Assembly: GCF_963678635.1 (NCBI RefSeq) | Contig: NC_087066.1 | Coordinates: 20,059,996-20,123,995, forward strand | Length of the DNA: 64,000 nucleotides | Source of the DNA: Symsagittifera roscoffensis | Lineage: Eukaryota; Xenacoelomorpha; Acoela; Convolutidae | Reading direction: 5' to 3' | Shown: positions 8,788 to 19,299 of the stretch, piece by piece | Numbering within the stretch: the stretch's first letter is position 1 | How the letters are laid out: every line of letters starts with the position of its first letter | Notes under the pieces: model-generated | Told to the model about the DNA's origin: nothing | Seen by the model: only the letters and a program-made list of their open reading frames with translations | Databases searched by the model: none | Made by a program: the position numbers and the translations under genes

Positions 8788-10589
8788 GCCGCCAACTTGG
8801 ATCACTACACCGATCAAATTCCCACCCAACCAATCTTACCTCTCCAATCCCAATAATACCACTTTTTGCTTTTCCGCCACCCGATTTTCCATCTAGTAAT
8901 GTAACATCAGGCATGAATTCCGACACTAATTCACACATCTCAGTTTTATATTCCATCTCACAACTCAATAACCCGAATATTGAAACCCCCGATGAATTTG
9001 CCGACTCAGAACCATCCCCATCCAATAATTTTCATAACTCTTCTAAATTTTCTCAACCCCCTTTTCAACCCATATTATCCAATAACCCTGACCCAATCAC
9101 TTCCACACCCTCTTATGCTTCCCAAGTTACCCCAACCTACTCCTCACTTCATTCTGACCAATCATCTCATTCTCCAGACACCCCCCGAATCTCCCCAGAG
9201 CTAGATAATTTTATTACCCTTCAACAAAAACCCTACCACCTCCATACCCCAACAATAAACCAAATCTCCTCCACAATAAATTCATCCAACCCCCCTACCC
9301 CTACACCCTCTTCAAATTACACTGAATCATTAGCACCATCATCCACATCAACTGAATCTCCACTCAACACTAATAGAGCTTACCGCACTTTTAAAAGAAA
9401 GTTCCCCAACCATCCTTTCTCAGCAAAACCAGGAACAGCCCGTGAATACATCAACCACCCCAAGCATACTAACACAAAAGAATTTTTAGCCATCACCTTA
9501 CCCTCATTCCCACAATACACCTTAAACACCCCCCACGACACTAACGAAACACGCAACTTTGTAGATGAATACGTTTTAATGCCCACTCTCTCTTGGACAT
9601 CATATTATCATTTTACTAACCCTCTTTGCTTACCTTTATCTAACACTCACATCGATATAGAGCGAAATACGGACATGCTATATCGACTCACTACACCACT
9701 AACCGCTAGACAATTTACTTACGTTGGATATAAAAAATCACTAAAAACACACACTGCACCTAGAGCTAACGAATATACACTCGAATACTATGATCACAAC
9801 ATCATCAGAGCTAACCAAGATCAATTCTTAGACGACGATCGCTTCGCTAATCCACAAATTACCGAGAAATTTTTCATCAAGACACCATATATATTTACAC
9901 TAAACATCTTCGACCGAAAGTTTGATCACATTATTTCAGAAGCACTAACAGACACACAAGCATACGAAAGTTTTAAAGAACGCTTCCAAATATTTTCACT
10001 AACCTTTCATTTCCTTGCACCACACGAAAGAGATTTACACTGCTCACACGATATTATGTTGCGCACTAAACAAACCCACACATATAGTTATTATCGCTTC
10101 ATCCAAAATCACTTTGACCTACACACACCTTCTAGACAACCACACCATCGTTTTCAATTCATTAATTCCAAATACACTTCACCATTTTTCCTAAATTTCA
10201 CATATTGCATTAAAGATACTAACCTTCATGGTATTCTTCGCAATTATGATCCCATTACCCAAATGTACATCTTCTGTCCCACCACCAAGACCTTCAACGC
10301 CGAAGAATCCCGACCCTTCCTTATCCCGCACGAGTTTGTACAACCTATAGAAATCCCAATTTTAGAATTCATCCACAACACTAAATTCAATCACAAATTA
10401 TATAATCTAATCCAAAACACACCTTATGAGTTTGCAGTTGGCACTGAAGAACTAACCACTATTAAGGCACTTCAATTGCTTTGGCCACTGCTTCAGACTA
10501 AAAATATCATCCGCATCTTAGCTAAACTACTAACAACTTCAGAACTAATTCACGACATCTTCCCCCACGGTTTTTTCCCCGACGACTAA
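8784..10589 (+). CDS. Unrecognised 601-aa protein with Ser/Pro-rich N-terminus
   Basis: ATG at 8784 overlaps the upstream stop (ATGA). Residues ~1-200 are Ser/Pro/Asn/Thr-rich and likely disordered. Residues ~205-600 look globular and rich in aromatics (FVDEYVLMPTLSW, YYHFTNPLCLPLS, FLDDDRFANP, EFVQPIEIPILEF). No signal peptide, zinc motif or catalytic signature was recognised. A decayed paralogue at 23600-25176 on the other strand keeps recognisable blocks such as VETPDE, DSEPSP and FSQPP, so the gene is a regular part of this family. The position downstream of env suggests an accessory or regulatory product. It is followed by AACAGGTAAGTATG, which contains a near-perfect 5' splice site at 10591-10597. 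Confidence 0.75.
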   Translation: MSRQLGSLHRSNSHPTNLTSPIPIIPLFAFPPPDFPSSNVTSGMNSDTNSHISVLYSISQLNNPNIETPDEFADSEPSPSNNFHNSSKFSQPPFQPILSNNPDPITSTPSYASQVTPTYSSLHSDQSSHSPDTPRISPELDNFITLQQKPYHLHTPTINQISSTINSSNPPTPTPSSNYTESLAPSSTSTESPLNTNRAYRTFKRKFPNHPFSAKPGTAREYINHPKHTNTKEFLAITLPSFPQYTLNTPHDTNETRNFVDEYVLMPTLSWTSYYHFTNPLCLPLSNTHIDIERNTDMLYRLTTPLTARQFTYVGYKKSLKTHTAPRANEYTLEYYDHNIIRANQDQFLDDDRFANPQITEKFFIKTPYIFTLNIFDRKFDHIISEALTDTQAYESFKERFQIFSLTFHFLAPHERDLHCSHDIMLRTKQTHTYSYYRFIQNHFDLHTPSRQPHHRFQFINSKYTSPFFLNFTYCIKDTNLHGILRNYDPITQMYIFCPTTKTFNAEESRPFLIPHEFVQPIEIPILEFIHNTKFNHKLYNLIQNTPYEFAVGTEELTTIKALQLLWPLLQTKNIIRILAKLLTTSELIHDIFPHGFFPDD

Positions 10590-12204
10590 CAGGTAAGTAT
10601 GAATTAAATGAATATTACTAACTAATTAAAATATTAAAAAACTCACCATACTTTATCCATGTTTTCCTTAGATTTTTAGCCTTCATCCGACGATCACCTA
10701 CAAAAACCACAAAAAACAAATAAAGATCGCAAATTTCATCAAACAGATTTCAACAATTCTATTAATCTCTTACACTTATAAATTCATAAATTTAATACCA
10801 ATGCAGTAAATTCATTTCTAAAATTTTCCCCACAAGCAGTAAATCTAATTACGATGAAAATTTGTAACTTAAAATTCCCCCATAAACTAGCAGTAAATTT
10901 CCAAATTCTATGCAGTAAATTAGTAAAATGCAAATGCAGTACTAACCTTTTGATATTCTCATTCATTCGCACAGAAATTCTATCCACACTCGCACAGCTC
11001 GCCCACGAAGAATTGTTTAAAATAATGAATTTCAGTTTCAAGTTTTCACACTCAACAACTCTAACATATAATAACATGTTTCAAACTTTCCTTTAACCCG
11101 GTTGGAAAGGAATCATATACTAAACAAAACTAACCAACGCAGCTTACTAAATACCACAAATCATAGAATAACAGCATGACTAAGAAAAGGAAACCAACGG
11201 TACCCAAACCGGATTAACCCAGTTTAAAACTGGATAATTTATTCTTTTGAAGACTATTATAAAGTCTAAGAAAGAAATAATAAAACACAAAAAAGTCGAA
11301 AGACAAACCCATACCGCGAACAATTTGCTTTTTGGAAAAAGGACATAACCAACAAGACATAAGAAAAACCACAACAAACCCAACATAAAACGTTGTCACA
11401 TAACAGGACCCCTCACAAAAACCGCATGAAATCATACTCCCACTCCTGGCCTAACCCACCAGGAAGGACGTCCTGAGCATGCTCTATAGCCGGCCTAACC
11501 CACCGCGCTACATCCACGCTTTGTGACCACACCTCTATTTTTAATAAGAGCTACTCAAGTGTGAGTAACTCTTCAAAATAACCGAACTAAAACAAAAAGA
11601 TTTTGTGAAAACAACTAACTAAAATCATAATTAAAAAATATTAAACTAATAAATGTTTTATAAAATGTAAATTACATTATGCAATACATAGATCAGAATA
11701 CAACACCAAGGACGAACATCTAAAGACAAAACGACCCCACTACACTCGAGAGAGAATGGCCAACCACAATCGATATGCCACTCACAATCACAACTCAAAG
11801 GATTTAGAGTACGACTTGACTTCGCAGAAAAGGACTTCATTGAACTAGACCAATGACCACCTCGATGTTCAAGTATACGTACAGATCCGAGTAACCAGGC
11901 ATCCCCTCCACGCACAATCTCCACGCCATTCCCAAATTAGATCAGACACAAAAGAAGTTCTCCACGCAGAACAGAAAAACCTGACATAGCAAACCATTCT
12001 GAAATCAGATTTGAGTTTGTTGCAAAGACTTAGTCGTTGTCACTAGAAGACACAACGTCTTATGTCTCTAACTCCAGCTTCCTGGAACTTCTTTAACAAA
12101 GAGGAAACAGAAGAAATAAGATGTTCGCCAAACACCAACGTCCATCATCCATCCTTCGAATTGCAGAAGAACTATTCTAAAAAACTCTGTAAAACCCGGA
12201 TGGG
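10590..12204 (+). other. Long untranslated 3' region of element 1
   Basis: No coding frame is supported over 1.6 kb. It opens with the splice donor GGTAAGT at 10591. Between ~11075 and 12010 it aligns with the inverted copy at ~21700-22690: a GGTACCCAAACC block near 11199 against ~22570-22580, and a GGACGTCCTGAGC block near 11467 against ~22350. The stretch from ~12010 to 12395 is missing from the inverted copy. It ends in CCGGATGGG just before the LTR, a weak candidate for the polypurine tract. Confidence 0.6.
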
Positions 12205-12869
12205 TGGAACCTGATCTAGACTACATTTTATGATTGGATAATTTAGATATTTTACCAATGTAAAGTATTTAATATTAACCAATCATGATCCATCTAACTA
12301 ACAACCCACTTATTTGTAAGTGCTGAAGTTACTTGTAATTTCAGCACCAGAGAGATTTGAATTTAACTTAGAAATTAGTTGGACTCTCCCGAGCACTTCA
12401 GCAGCCGCAATAAACCAGTATACCCTAGATCTATTGAGCCTAGCAGAGACTAGTTAAACAACCTGAGACTAGATAGTATAAGAGTAAGATTAGGATCGGT
12501 ATTAGACTAAGAAGTTGCACGAATCTATCCGGCCGAAAATAAGATAGCGTGACGAGCAGACGGTGTACCCTATCCGAAATTACTCTATGAGTTATACACT
12601 TCGGTCCTAACTCATAACTGAAACTGTCCTACTCAAAAGTTATTAAAAACATATTTTATATTTGTTTTTCATGCACTGCGGTTGCTATGAACTCAAACCT
12701 TACATAGTAGCTCTAAAAATTCATAGATAAGTAGCTTCTCACGTAGTACACTTTTAGATTTTGTCTTATCATTTCTATGCTCTCAGATTTTCTCTTAAAA
12801 CAAAACAAGACTGCTCGCATCAGGGCGAAGCCATGAATGCTCCGACTGCCTTTTAAGGTCTATGGAGCA
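12205..12869 (+). repeat. 3' LTR of element 1 (665 bp)
   Basis: It begins TGGAACCTGATCTA and ends TATGGAGCA, the TG...CA form expected of LTRs. The left boundary is supported by an independent copy that starts at exactly the same base at 20547 with unrelated sequence before it. The right boundary is supported by the inverted copy ending at 20657. An imperfect palindrome (ATGATTGG...CCAATCAT, 12230-12286) sits near the start. The matching 5' LTR is outside the window, so identity and age cannot be measured here. Confidence 0.75.
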
Positions 12870-13709
12870 TTAATAACATGAAAAATTTCAATGTAACAGA
12901 AAAAAATTTTAAAAAATTTTGAAAAAATTTGAGATTTTATGTAAAAACATCCCCCCACACGTCATAGTAAGTACAAAGTGATAGACTTTGCGCCTATTAA
13001 CAAATTAGTTAGGGCATAAAAGCATCCTTGAACCAATTTGGAGCGATTTCTAAGACGGATTAAATCTCGCTGACGCGTTAATAGCGCGAAATTTATCGCG
13101 CGTTAATTGTCCCAAATTGGCCAAAATGGCAGTCTTTAAACCCCCATAACTTTATGAAAAATGATCACAGGTAAAATATCTTTTCAAATTCAAGCTTAAG
13201 ACAACAATAGCTTTCGAATGATATTTAAAAATTCCGTCAAAAATGGCTAGTTAAAATGTCGAAATTTGTCCGAAGAAAAAAAAACCCACCCCGAGCACAA
13301 ATATTCCGTTACTTTCGTATCGAAAGTCGGAACAAAAATAAAAAAAAATAATTTAATCTATTAGTTCCAAGTTAAAATATAATTTTGGTTACAGAAATTG
13401 GAATGATTAAGAAACACCACCCCAAGCATTTCTTCGAAGTTCGGAACAAAAAGAGAAAAAAATTGGCAACTCGAATGAAGGATGATCCCAAACAGCGTAT
13501 AGGTTAAGCTATTAAACTTCAAATGCTGCATTTCCTGACTATGTGTTGAGCAAGAATGTCTTGTCTGCCTGGTCTGTTTTAATTATGGATGATTATAATC
13601 ACTCAGTTTAGATTACAAATTATAAAAAAAAAAGGTTTTCGAGCTTTTTATTGAACATTTGTTCTAACCAATCCATGCATATTTCAATTGTCCAGTTTCG
13701 CCATTAAAA
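12870..13709. other. AT-rich non-coding flank
   Basis: Sequence just outside the LTR. Homopolymer-rich, with short GCGCGTTAA-type words near 13075-13110; no gene or repeat is recognised. Confidence 0.5.
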
Positions 13710-13865
13710 TCATTCTGCATTTTCAATTTTGTCTGGTTGATCCTTAGGGTAACTCTTTATAAGATCCAGAGTGATAAACTGGATGTCGGAATTTTTGGCC
13801 TTGAGGCCAAGCCAAATGGAGCCAGACTCATAGTACCCAACGTTTCCATTCACTGTCACAATCAG
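13710..13865 (-). CDS. Probable terminal exon of a host gene
   Basis: On the minus strand, acceptor TATTTCATCAG is followed by an open frame beginning LIVTVNGNVGYYESG, containing IWLGLKAKNSDIQF, and ending KIENAE then TGA. The composition (balanced residues, GC above the flank) is unlike the AT-rich surroundings. It is probably the 3' end of the gene whose other exons lie up to 19.3 kb. The product is not recognised. Confidence 0.55.
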   Translation of the reverse strand: MIVTVNGNVGYYESGSIWLGLKAKNSDIQFITLDLIKSYPKDQPDKIENAE

Positions 13866-14139
13866 CTGATGAAATATAAACAAAAATGAGTTGCATATTA
13901 GCATTTATACAATTCTTAGAGTTTTTCTGTTTTTTTTAATGTTTTTCACAAACTGATTTTTTGGAAACATCTACTGGGTGGATTTGGGGAATTAGGGTGA
14001 CAAGAGCGGACAATTCCACTTGCAGGATATTACTATATCGCCATTCGAATCTTAAGTGTCCACTCTTTGGTAGTGATTTATAACAACCTTTTACTCTAAT
14101 CCTAATCAACACTGACTTTTTAACAGGCTTATCCTCAAC

Positions 14140-14207
14140 CTGCCTGTTTTTTTTCGAACCAAAAATTTCCATGAAGCAAAATTTGGTCTTGCAACCTCAC
14201 AAAGCCT
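14140..14207 (-). CDS. Possible short host exon
   Basis: Acceptor TTAATTTTTCAG, then a frame reading GFVRLQDQILLHGNF before a donor GCAG/GTTGAG. Its entry phase fits the exit phase of the exon at 14891-15037, which supports it. A longer open frame in another phase (13936-14172) overlaps and cannot be excluded. Confidence 0.35.
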
Positions 14208-14890
14208 CTGAAAAATTAACAAGAGTTATCAAAAACACTAGCTTATAGCATGCATCTTAGGACAACACTTCTAGAACAGTACAGTAAAAATTACAGATAT
14301 GAGCGCACGCCAGAAAAATGCGTTTTTTTTCAAAGCTATTCGTACTTATTCCAAAAACCCCCTTCACATAGCTCAATTTTTTTTTGACCTTACAGAAGTG
14401 TTTAGAAAATTTTATTATCACCCTTCAACTTTCAAAAAATTTTCAAAAAAATTCGCTGGCTTGCTTTTGGCAACTTAGGGCACCCTTTGGACACATCACC
14501 ACAGTAGCCCAGAATACAGCAAATGAGGAACCCACGCGCTGAGATTTTCTTCAGAAAGTCAACATCAGATGGAAAAACATCAAAAAAAGACCTTTAAAAA
14601 ATTGATTCCAAATTTATCTGAAGGGCTGAAAAAACAGGAAAAAAATTTGGTCTTCTTAGTACAAGAGTGGACGTAATCTAAAATTGAAGATTTAGCTACA
14701 TTTTTGATTCATTTATGAGCTTCAATTACGTTTGATGATAATGCTGTTTGGCGTCGCTAAAAAAGGATCGTATCAGTTTTTTTTTGTCTTGGTGTGAAAA
14801 AAGTACACGACACGAAGTCATCGTTACTTTATAGGAAGAGGAAAACATGCCGGGAATTAGTTACTCGGAAGCAGCCAAACTCTTTTTTAC

Positions 14891-15037
14891 GCGCAATTTG
14901 AAAGTGAGAAACATGCCTGTTCTATGCGCCAGCCATCCTCCTCAGGGCCTCTTCCAACGCGAATTTTAGAGAACACTTCGTCTGTCTTCATGCCAACCTC
15001 AGCTGGACACTCGACATCCAGGGAATACACATCCACA
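14891..15037 (-). CDS. Probable host exon
   Basis: Minus-strand exon between acceptor TTTTTTCAAG and donor GCGC/GTAAAA. The frame begins VDVYSLDVECPAEVGMK and continues KIRVGRGPEEDGW before two further Cys. GC-richer than its flanks, balanced amino-acid use, and Cys residues fit a secreted protein. It exits in a phase that joins the next exon at 14207. The family is not recognised. Confidence 0.6.
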
Positions 15038-15654
15038 CTTGAAAAAATGACAAAAACTTGATTTTTTTCAATATTCTCAAATAACTTTTTAAGTTAAAGG
15101 TAAAAATTTCAAAGCGCGTTAAAAGTGAAAAAAAAAACAGCAAGCTTGATGTCTCAAAGTAATCAAAGCCGATTTTTTCTCAATAGTTTATTATACCCAA
15201 GCAAAGGTTCAAAAATTGCTCTGATGGACATTGTGGAGTTATGGCGCATCTTGTAGTGGTGGCGCTCTGCAATCAAATGACTGCGGGTTTAAATTGCAGA
15301 TGTACGGCAATTTGCATGGTGAGCGTTTGCAGGATAACCACAGCGTATAAATCTCATGATTAAATGAGCTCTAGTTCAACCTAAAAAACTAATCTCCGCA
15401 TTTAGGTTTTGGGTGAATGATATAAAAAATCAAAGTAAGTTAATGAACTCAAAAAAAATAGATCAATCCGTTGATATTTTTTTCTCAAACAATATAATTG
15501 TCGCAATTCGAGCTTCATAAAAACACTGAAATATCGGAGTCAAGCAGCGAGTAAGAAAAAGCAATCATAAGAATGACAATTTAACTCAGAAAAAAATTCA
15601 TGCTAATTTCTAACTATACAGGTAAAAAAAAAATTTCATAAGAGTTTTTTAAAA

Positions 15655-15885
15655 GAACTCAGCTAATTTTTGTTCCGCTTAAAAATTGGGGAGGAACTTT
15701 GTATTCGAAAGTATTTAAGTTTTTTTCACCACGCATAATCAGGTACCACAAGTAATCATAGGAGTAGCTCGAGTGATTTATCATACTAAAGCCTTTTCAT
15801 TGAAAAATTTCGAAAAAAAATCTCAATGTCGAGTAAAACCGGTTTGAATTTTGTCTTATTTAGAGCAAATCAAGCAAACGAGCAT
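15655..15885 (+). repeat. Dispersed repeat, copy 1
   Basis: This stretch shares ordered blocks (ATTGGGGAGGA..CTTTGTA, AAAGCCTTTT, TGTCGAG..AA.CCGGTTTGAAT) with 17225-17465 in the same orientation. It is non-coding and probably an interspersed repeat or miniature transposon; no terminal repeats were defined. Confidence 0.45.
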
Positions 15886-15911
15886 TCTTACAATATCCTA
15901 TTTTTACTTAC

Positions 15912-15989
15912 TTCAATGCCGTAAAAACTTAGTTGTGCCTTGAACAGTTTTTTCATTTTTTGCGTCATTAGGGGAATTACAAATAAATT
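15912..15989 (-). CDS. Probable 78 bp host exon
   Basis: Acceptor AATTTTTTGCAG and the consensus donor GAA/GTAAGTA bracket exactly 26 codons beginning NLFVIPLMTQKMKKL and ending FYGIE, on the minus strand. The length is a multiple of three and both splice sites are strong, so an exon is likely. It belongs to the same minus-strand gene as the neighbouring exons by strand and spacing. Confidence 0.6.
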
Positions 15990-16519
15990 CTGCAAAAAAT
16001 TAGAGATAGCTGCAATATTTTTTGAAAAACTTTGAAAAGACAATTCTCTGGTTACAAATGACGTTTTTGTATCACATGCTGTCTCAATGATAACTAGTAA
16101 TGTTATCAATATTTAAGCAACGTAATTTCAAAAATATGATAACTAATTTTTTATGGAAAAAAAACACTTTGTAAAATTGGACAATTTTTTTTTACAAAAT
16201 ACCTTTTTTAACAATTGTATCTGCACGAAAACCCACAGTGTGACTGGTAATTTTAAAAACTAGCTCGAACTTGCATTCGTTTTTTTTAAAACATATTGAT
16301 TGGCAAAGGATTGTGACCAGAATTCTCACTTCCGTCCTATAACCTCATGTGTCGTCAAATTTTGTTCTATGCTTACTCAATCTCTCAAAAACCGTTAAAT
16401 TCTGTTGAAATTTTTTGGAAAAACACCAAAAATTTTTGGATCATAAATTTGTAATAATTGATGTCCATCACGAGGGGTTCCCAGTGCAAGTGCGTGAGTT
16501 TTAATATGCTGTAGTTTTC

Positions 16520-16905
16520 AGGGTTCAACGGTATATTTTACATTAGGTTTTAGTTATTCTAATACTGTCAAAAGATAGTGGATAGGTTTTTCTCTCGTTC
16601 CAAAGTAGGAAATTCATTATCTTTTTGAAGACAAATGGTGCATGTTCAAATTCCATAATAAAGCGACCTAATTTGCAAACGTATCACCACAGAAAATTTT
16701 TTGTTACTCGGCTGTACTGTGCAGCAACGGTTTATTTCAGGTTCAACGGTATATTTTACATTAAGGTATAGTTATTCTAATACTATCAAAAAATAGTGGA
16801 TAGGTTTTTCTCTTGTTCCACAAAGTAGGAAATTCATTATCTTTTTGAAGACAGATGGTGCATGTTCAAATTCCATAATAAAGCGACTTAATTTGCAAAC
16901 GCACT
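16520..16905 (+). repeat. Tandem pair of ~163 bp repeats
   Basis: Two near-identical copies, 16520-16683 and 16738-16900, both begin GGTTCAACGGTATATTTTAC and end at TTTGCAAACG, 220 bp apart, with a few substitutions and short indels. Both lie in an intron-sized gap of the host gene. A frame readable on the minus strand (EFEHAPSVFKKIMNFL) is probably fortuitous. Confidence 0.7.
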
Positions 16906-17224
16906 GTGCACTGATTTTTTGCACTGTGCAGCAGTTTTTATTTTCGAATACTAACCTATCCAATGGGTTCAGCCAAAACCGTACAGATAAACCAAAAAAA
17001 AACTGAAATTTTCGCTTACTTTTTTTAAATTTAGAGCAGAGCATCGGAATTTTTTTCAGGTTGTCTTAGGAAACGGAATAATTTTGCTGTTGAGGTTTTT
17101 CAAGCTTTAGGTTTTAAGTGTGTTTGCAATTTGTGTTATTTTTAGTTTTTATTTTGTTAAAAATAATCAGTATTTTTTATAATGTTAGATCTAAGATGAT
17201 GGTCCGTATGAGTTTTGAGGTCAA

Positions 17225-17465
17225 AACTTTTGTTTAAATTCCGTTTGTTGAAAATGGGAGGAGCTTGTACTCGATTGTTTCCACTCAAAATTAGCTACCA
17301 CGAAATCCAAAATCAGCTATCAGTGAATTTAGTGATACATAATTTCAAAGCTTTTTCTGTCGTGATTCAAACGACATTATAAAAATTCGAAAAACTTTCC
17401 CGTGTCGAGAGAAGCCGGTTTGAATCTTTTGATTTTCGGTGTGATTCCGAGCAGAGAAGATGAGC
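17225..17465 (+). repeat. Dispersed repeat, copy 2
   Basis: Second copy of the repeat at 15655-15885, more diverged. It ends at the shared AAGCCGGTTTGAATC block. Confidence 0.45.
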
Positions 17466-18219
17466 GAGCAAGCTTAAAATAGCTTATTTATGCCTAATTT
17501 AAGCAGTGAACATTTAATTTTACTCGAGTATAAGACTTTTTGGAATTCTTTTGCGCCATTTTGAGAATTTTCGTCCGCAAATTCTCAGGAAAAATTTTTA
17601 AAAATTTTTGGATTTTTTTTTCATTTTTTCTGTTTCTATTCTGAGTAAAATTCTAGATTTATGTTGTACAAATTTCTAATGTTCAAATTGCATTTGCCTT
17701 AGTGTCGACTAATGTTTTGGTCAAATCTACTTGTCATTACTTGAAAAAACGACACTAATCATTACGAGGCCAAACTATGCGCTGGATAAGCGCAAAAAAT
17801 GATGTTTGTAGGTCTCTGGAACCCAATGAGATAGCTCTAAGCATGATGATTCAACTTTTGCCTTTGCGATCAAAGAGATTAAGAAACAAAAGAAGAACAA
17901 AAAGAGCTTCTTTGTTGCAGAATTCGCTCACAGTTCACAAATTACTCGCACCTTATCCGGCTATCTTTGTTTTTTGCTGCCAATTGGGCTGTTACTTTTT
18001 ATTCTTGCTGCTGAAAAATCAATTTCAACCGTTCGGATGTGTTAAATGTGTTTTTTTTTTGCATTTTTTGAATCAATATTTTTGATTAAACTCATTTATA
18101 AATTTAATTTCAACAACAATTTTAAGAAAATATACCATGGTCATACGCGTCTTAACATTTTAACTTCAGTTTTTCAAGACAAAATTTATCGAAATCTATT
18201 TTAAGATATTTTCACTAAC

Positions 18220-18448
18220 CGTCCAAGTTTTCGGTCCTGACCATTTCTTGGAATTCCGAAATAACACTCCTTTCCAGTTTTTGTTATGCCAGTGAAGTTA
18301 TATCTGCCTTTAGTGCCTGCATCATGGTCCCCTTTTCCGGTCAAATGAACCATTGAATTCACAACTAAGTCAGAAGTAAAATTTTTGGGTAAAAACATAT
18401 TTCTTTTCTTTAAAAAAAGATGGTCTCGTTTTAGCGTAGAGTCTTTTT
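18220..18448 (-). CDS. Probable host exon (229 bp)
   Basis: Acceptor GTTTCTCATTTCAG and donor GGACG/GTTAGTG on the minus strand enclose a frame containing LVVNSMVHLTGKGDHDAG, then KGRYNFTGITKTGKECYFG and a basic end. An NFT glycosylation site and the composition fit an extracellular domain. It exits with two leftover bases, so at least one undetected exon lies between it and the exon at 15989. Product not recognised. Confidence 0.6.
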
Positions 18449-19085
18449 CTGAAATGAGAAACGGTCTCATGAGAGATATCAAAACTTGGTTTGGGATCAA
18501 TTAAACAATCTCCTTAACCCCTTCTCAAGGACCAGCCAACAGAGCAATCTCTCCACCCTCACCCCACCTTGATGTCAAATTGAGCTATCCCCCCCCCCCC
18601 AATCAAAAATGGAAACCGCTTCAAAAAACGTCACTAAACGTAGGAAGATGGTTGATGTGTTTTTAGCACGCAATCGTTAATGACCGGCTGACATTAATTT
18701 TATATGGGCATTGAGAAAAACTTTGAATGAGAAAAAAAAGGCAAATTAGCTTATCTTAACAAGTTAGCTTATTAAGAAACCTCGGTGACAGTAATAGAAT
18801 TTTGAAAAAGAAATGCACTGACGACCGGCCTTTCTATTTTGTAGTGCTAGTTAACAAACTTTAACTGAAACAAGATCTTATCAATTTTGTTATGTTGAAA
18901 ATTTGCATTGTTATGGGAAAAGTTTTACTATCTCCAGAACGTTTCTTATCAGAAAATCGTTAGATAGCGGAATTTGCTCCGAATCTTTTAAGAAGTTAGA
19001 TTATGACGGGAAAGTTTTTCAGGATAGTCAGCCTAGGTTATTCTGATATCACATTGTGATATAAACTCAACGAGTAAGAAACGAA

Positions 19086-19296
19086 CCACATCTGGTAAAT
19101 GTGCAGTTTTCTATTCGTTCTAAGACAGGTTGCTCGCATTGATTATCTGCAGTATCTTCTTTGTTCACCACACATCCGGTCTCGTTCGACCATGTCATAA
19201 CCCTGCAGTATCGTTTCTGTGTGATCGAGAACTCGCCACAGTGACTTTCTTTGTGATCATAACATTGATAGTGCCAGTGACTCAATGCGGTCCTAT
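19086..19296 (-). CDS. Host exon: cysteine-rich, thrombospondin-type-1-like domain
   Basis: After acceptor TTTTTTTTTCCTAG the minus-strand frame reads HWHYQCYDHKESHCGEF, then KRYCRVMTW, GCVVNKED, QCEQPV and ENCTFTRC. The order W..C....CGEF...R.YC....C...C..P....C...C matches the spacing of thrombospondin type 1 repeats as found in ADAMTS, papilin and related matrix proteins. The name is inference from Cys spacing. The donor is not clear (GTG/GTTCG is the nearest). This is the most upstream exon found of the host gene. Confidence 0.6.
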
Positions 19297-19299
19297 CTA

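Noticed and set aside
10784-11096. Pair of opposite 80-97 aa ORFs in the 3' untranslated region
   Set aside because: Low-complexity AT-rich frames on both strands, not kept in the inverted copy.
17777-18085. 102-aa + ORF in the host-gene region
   Set aside because: Ends in a poly-T-driven Phe/Leu/Cys stretch and has no splice or motif support.
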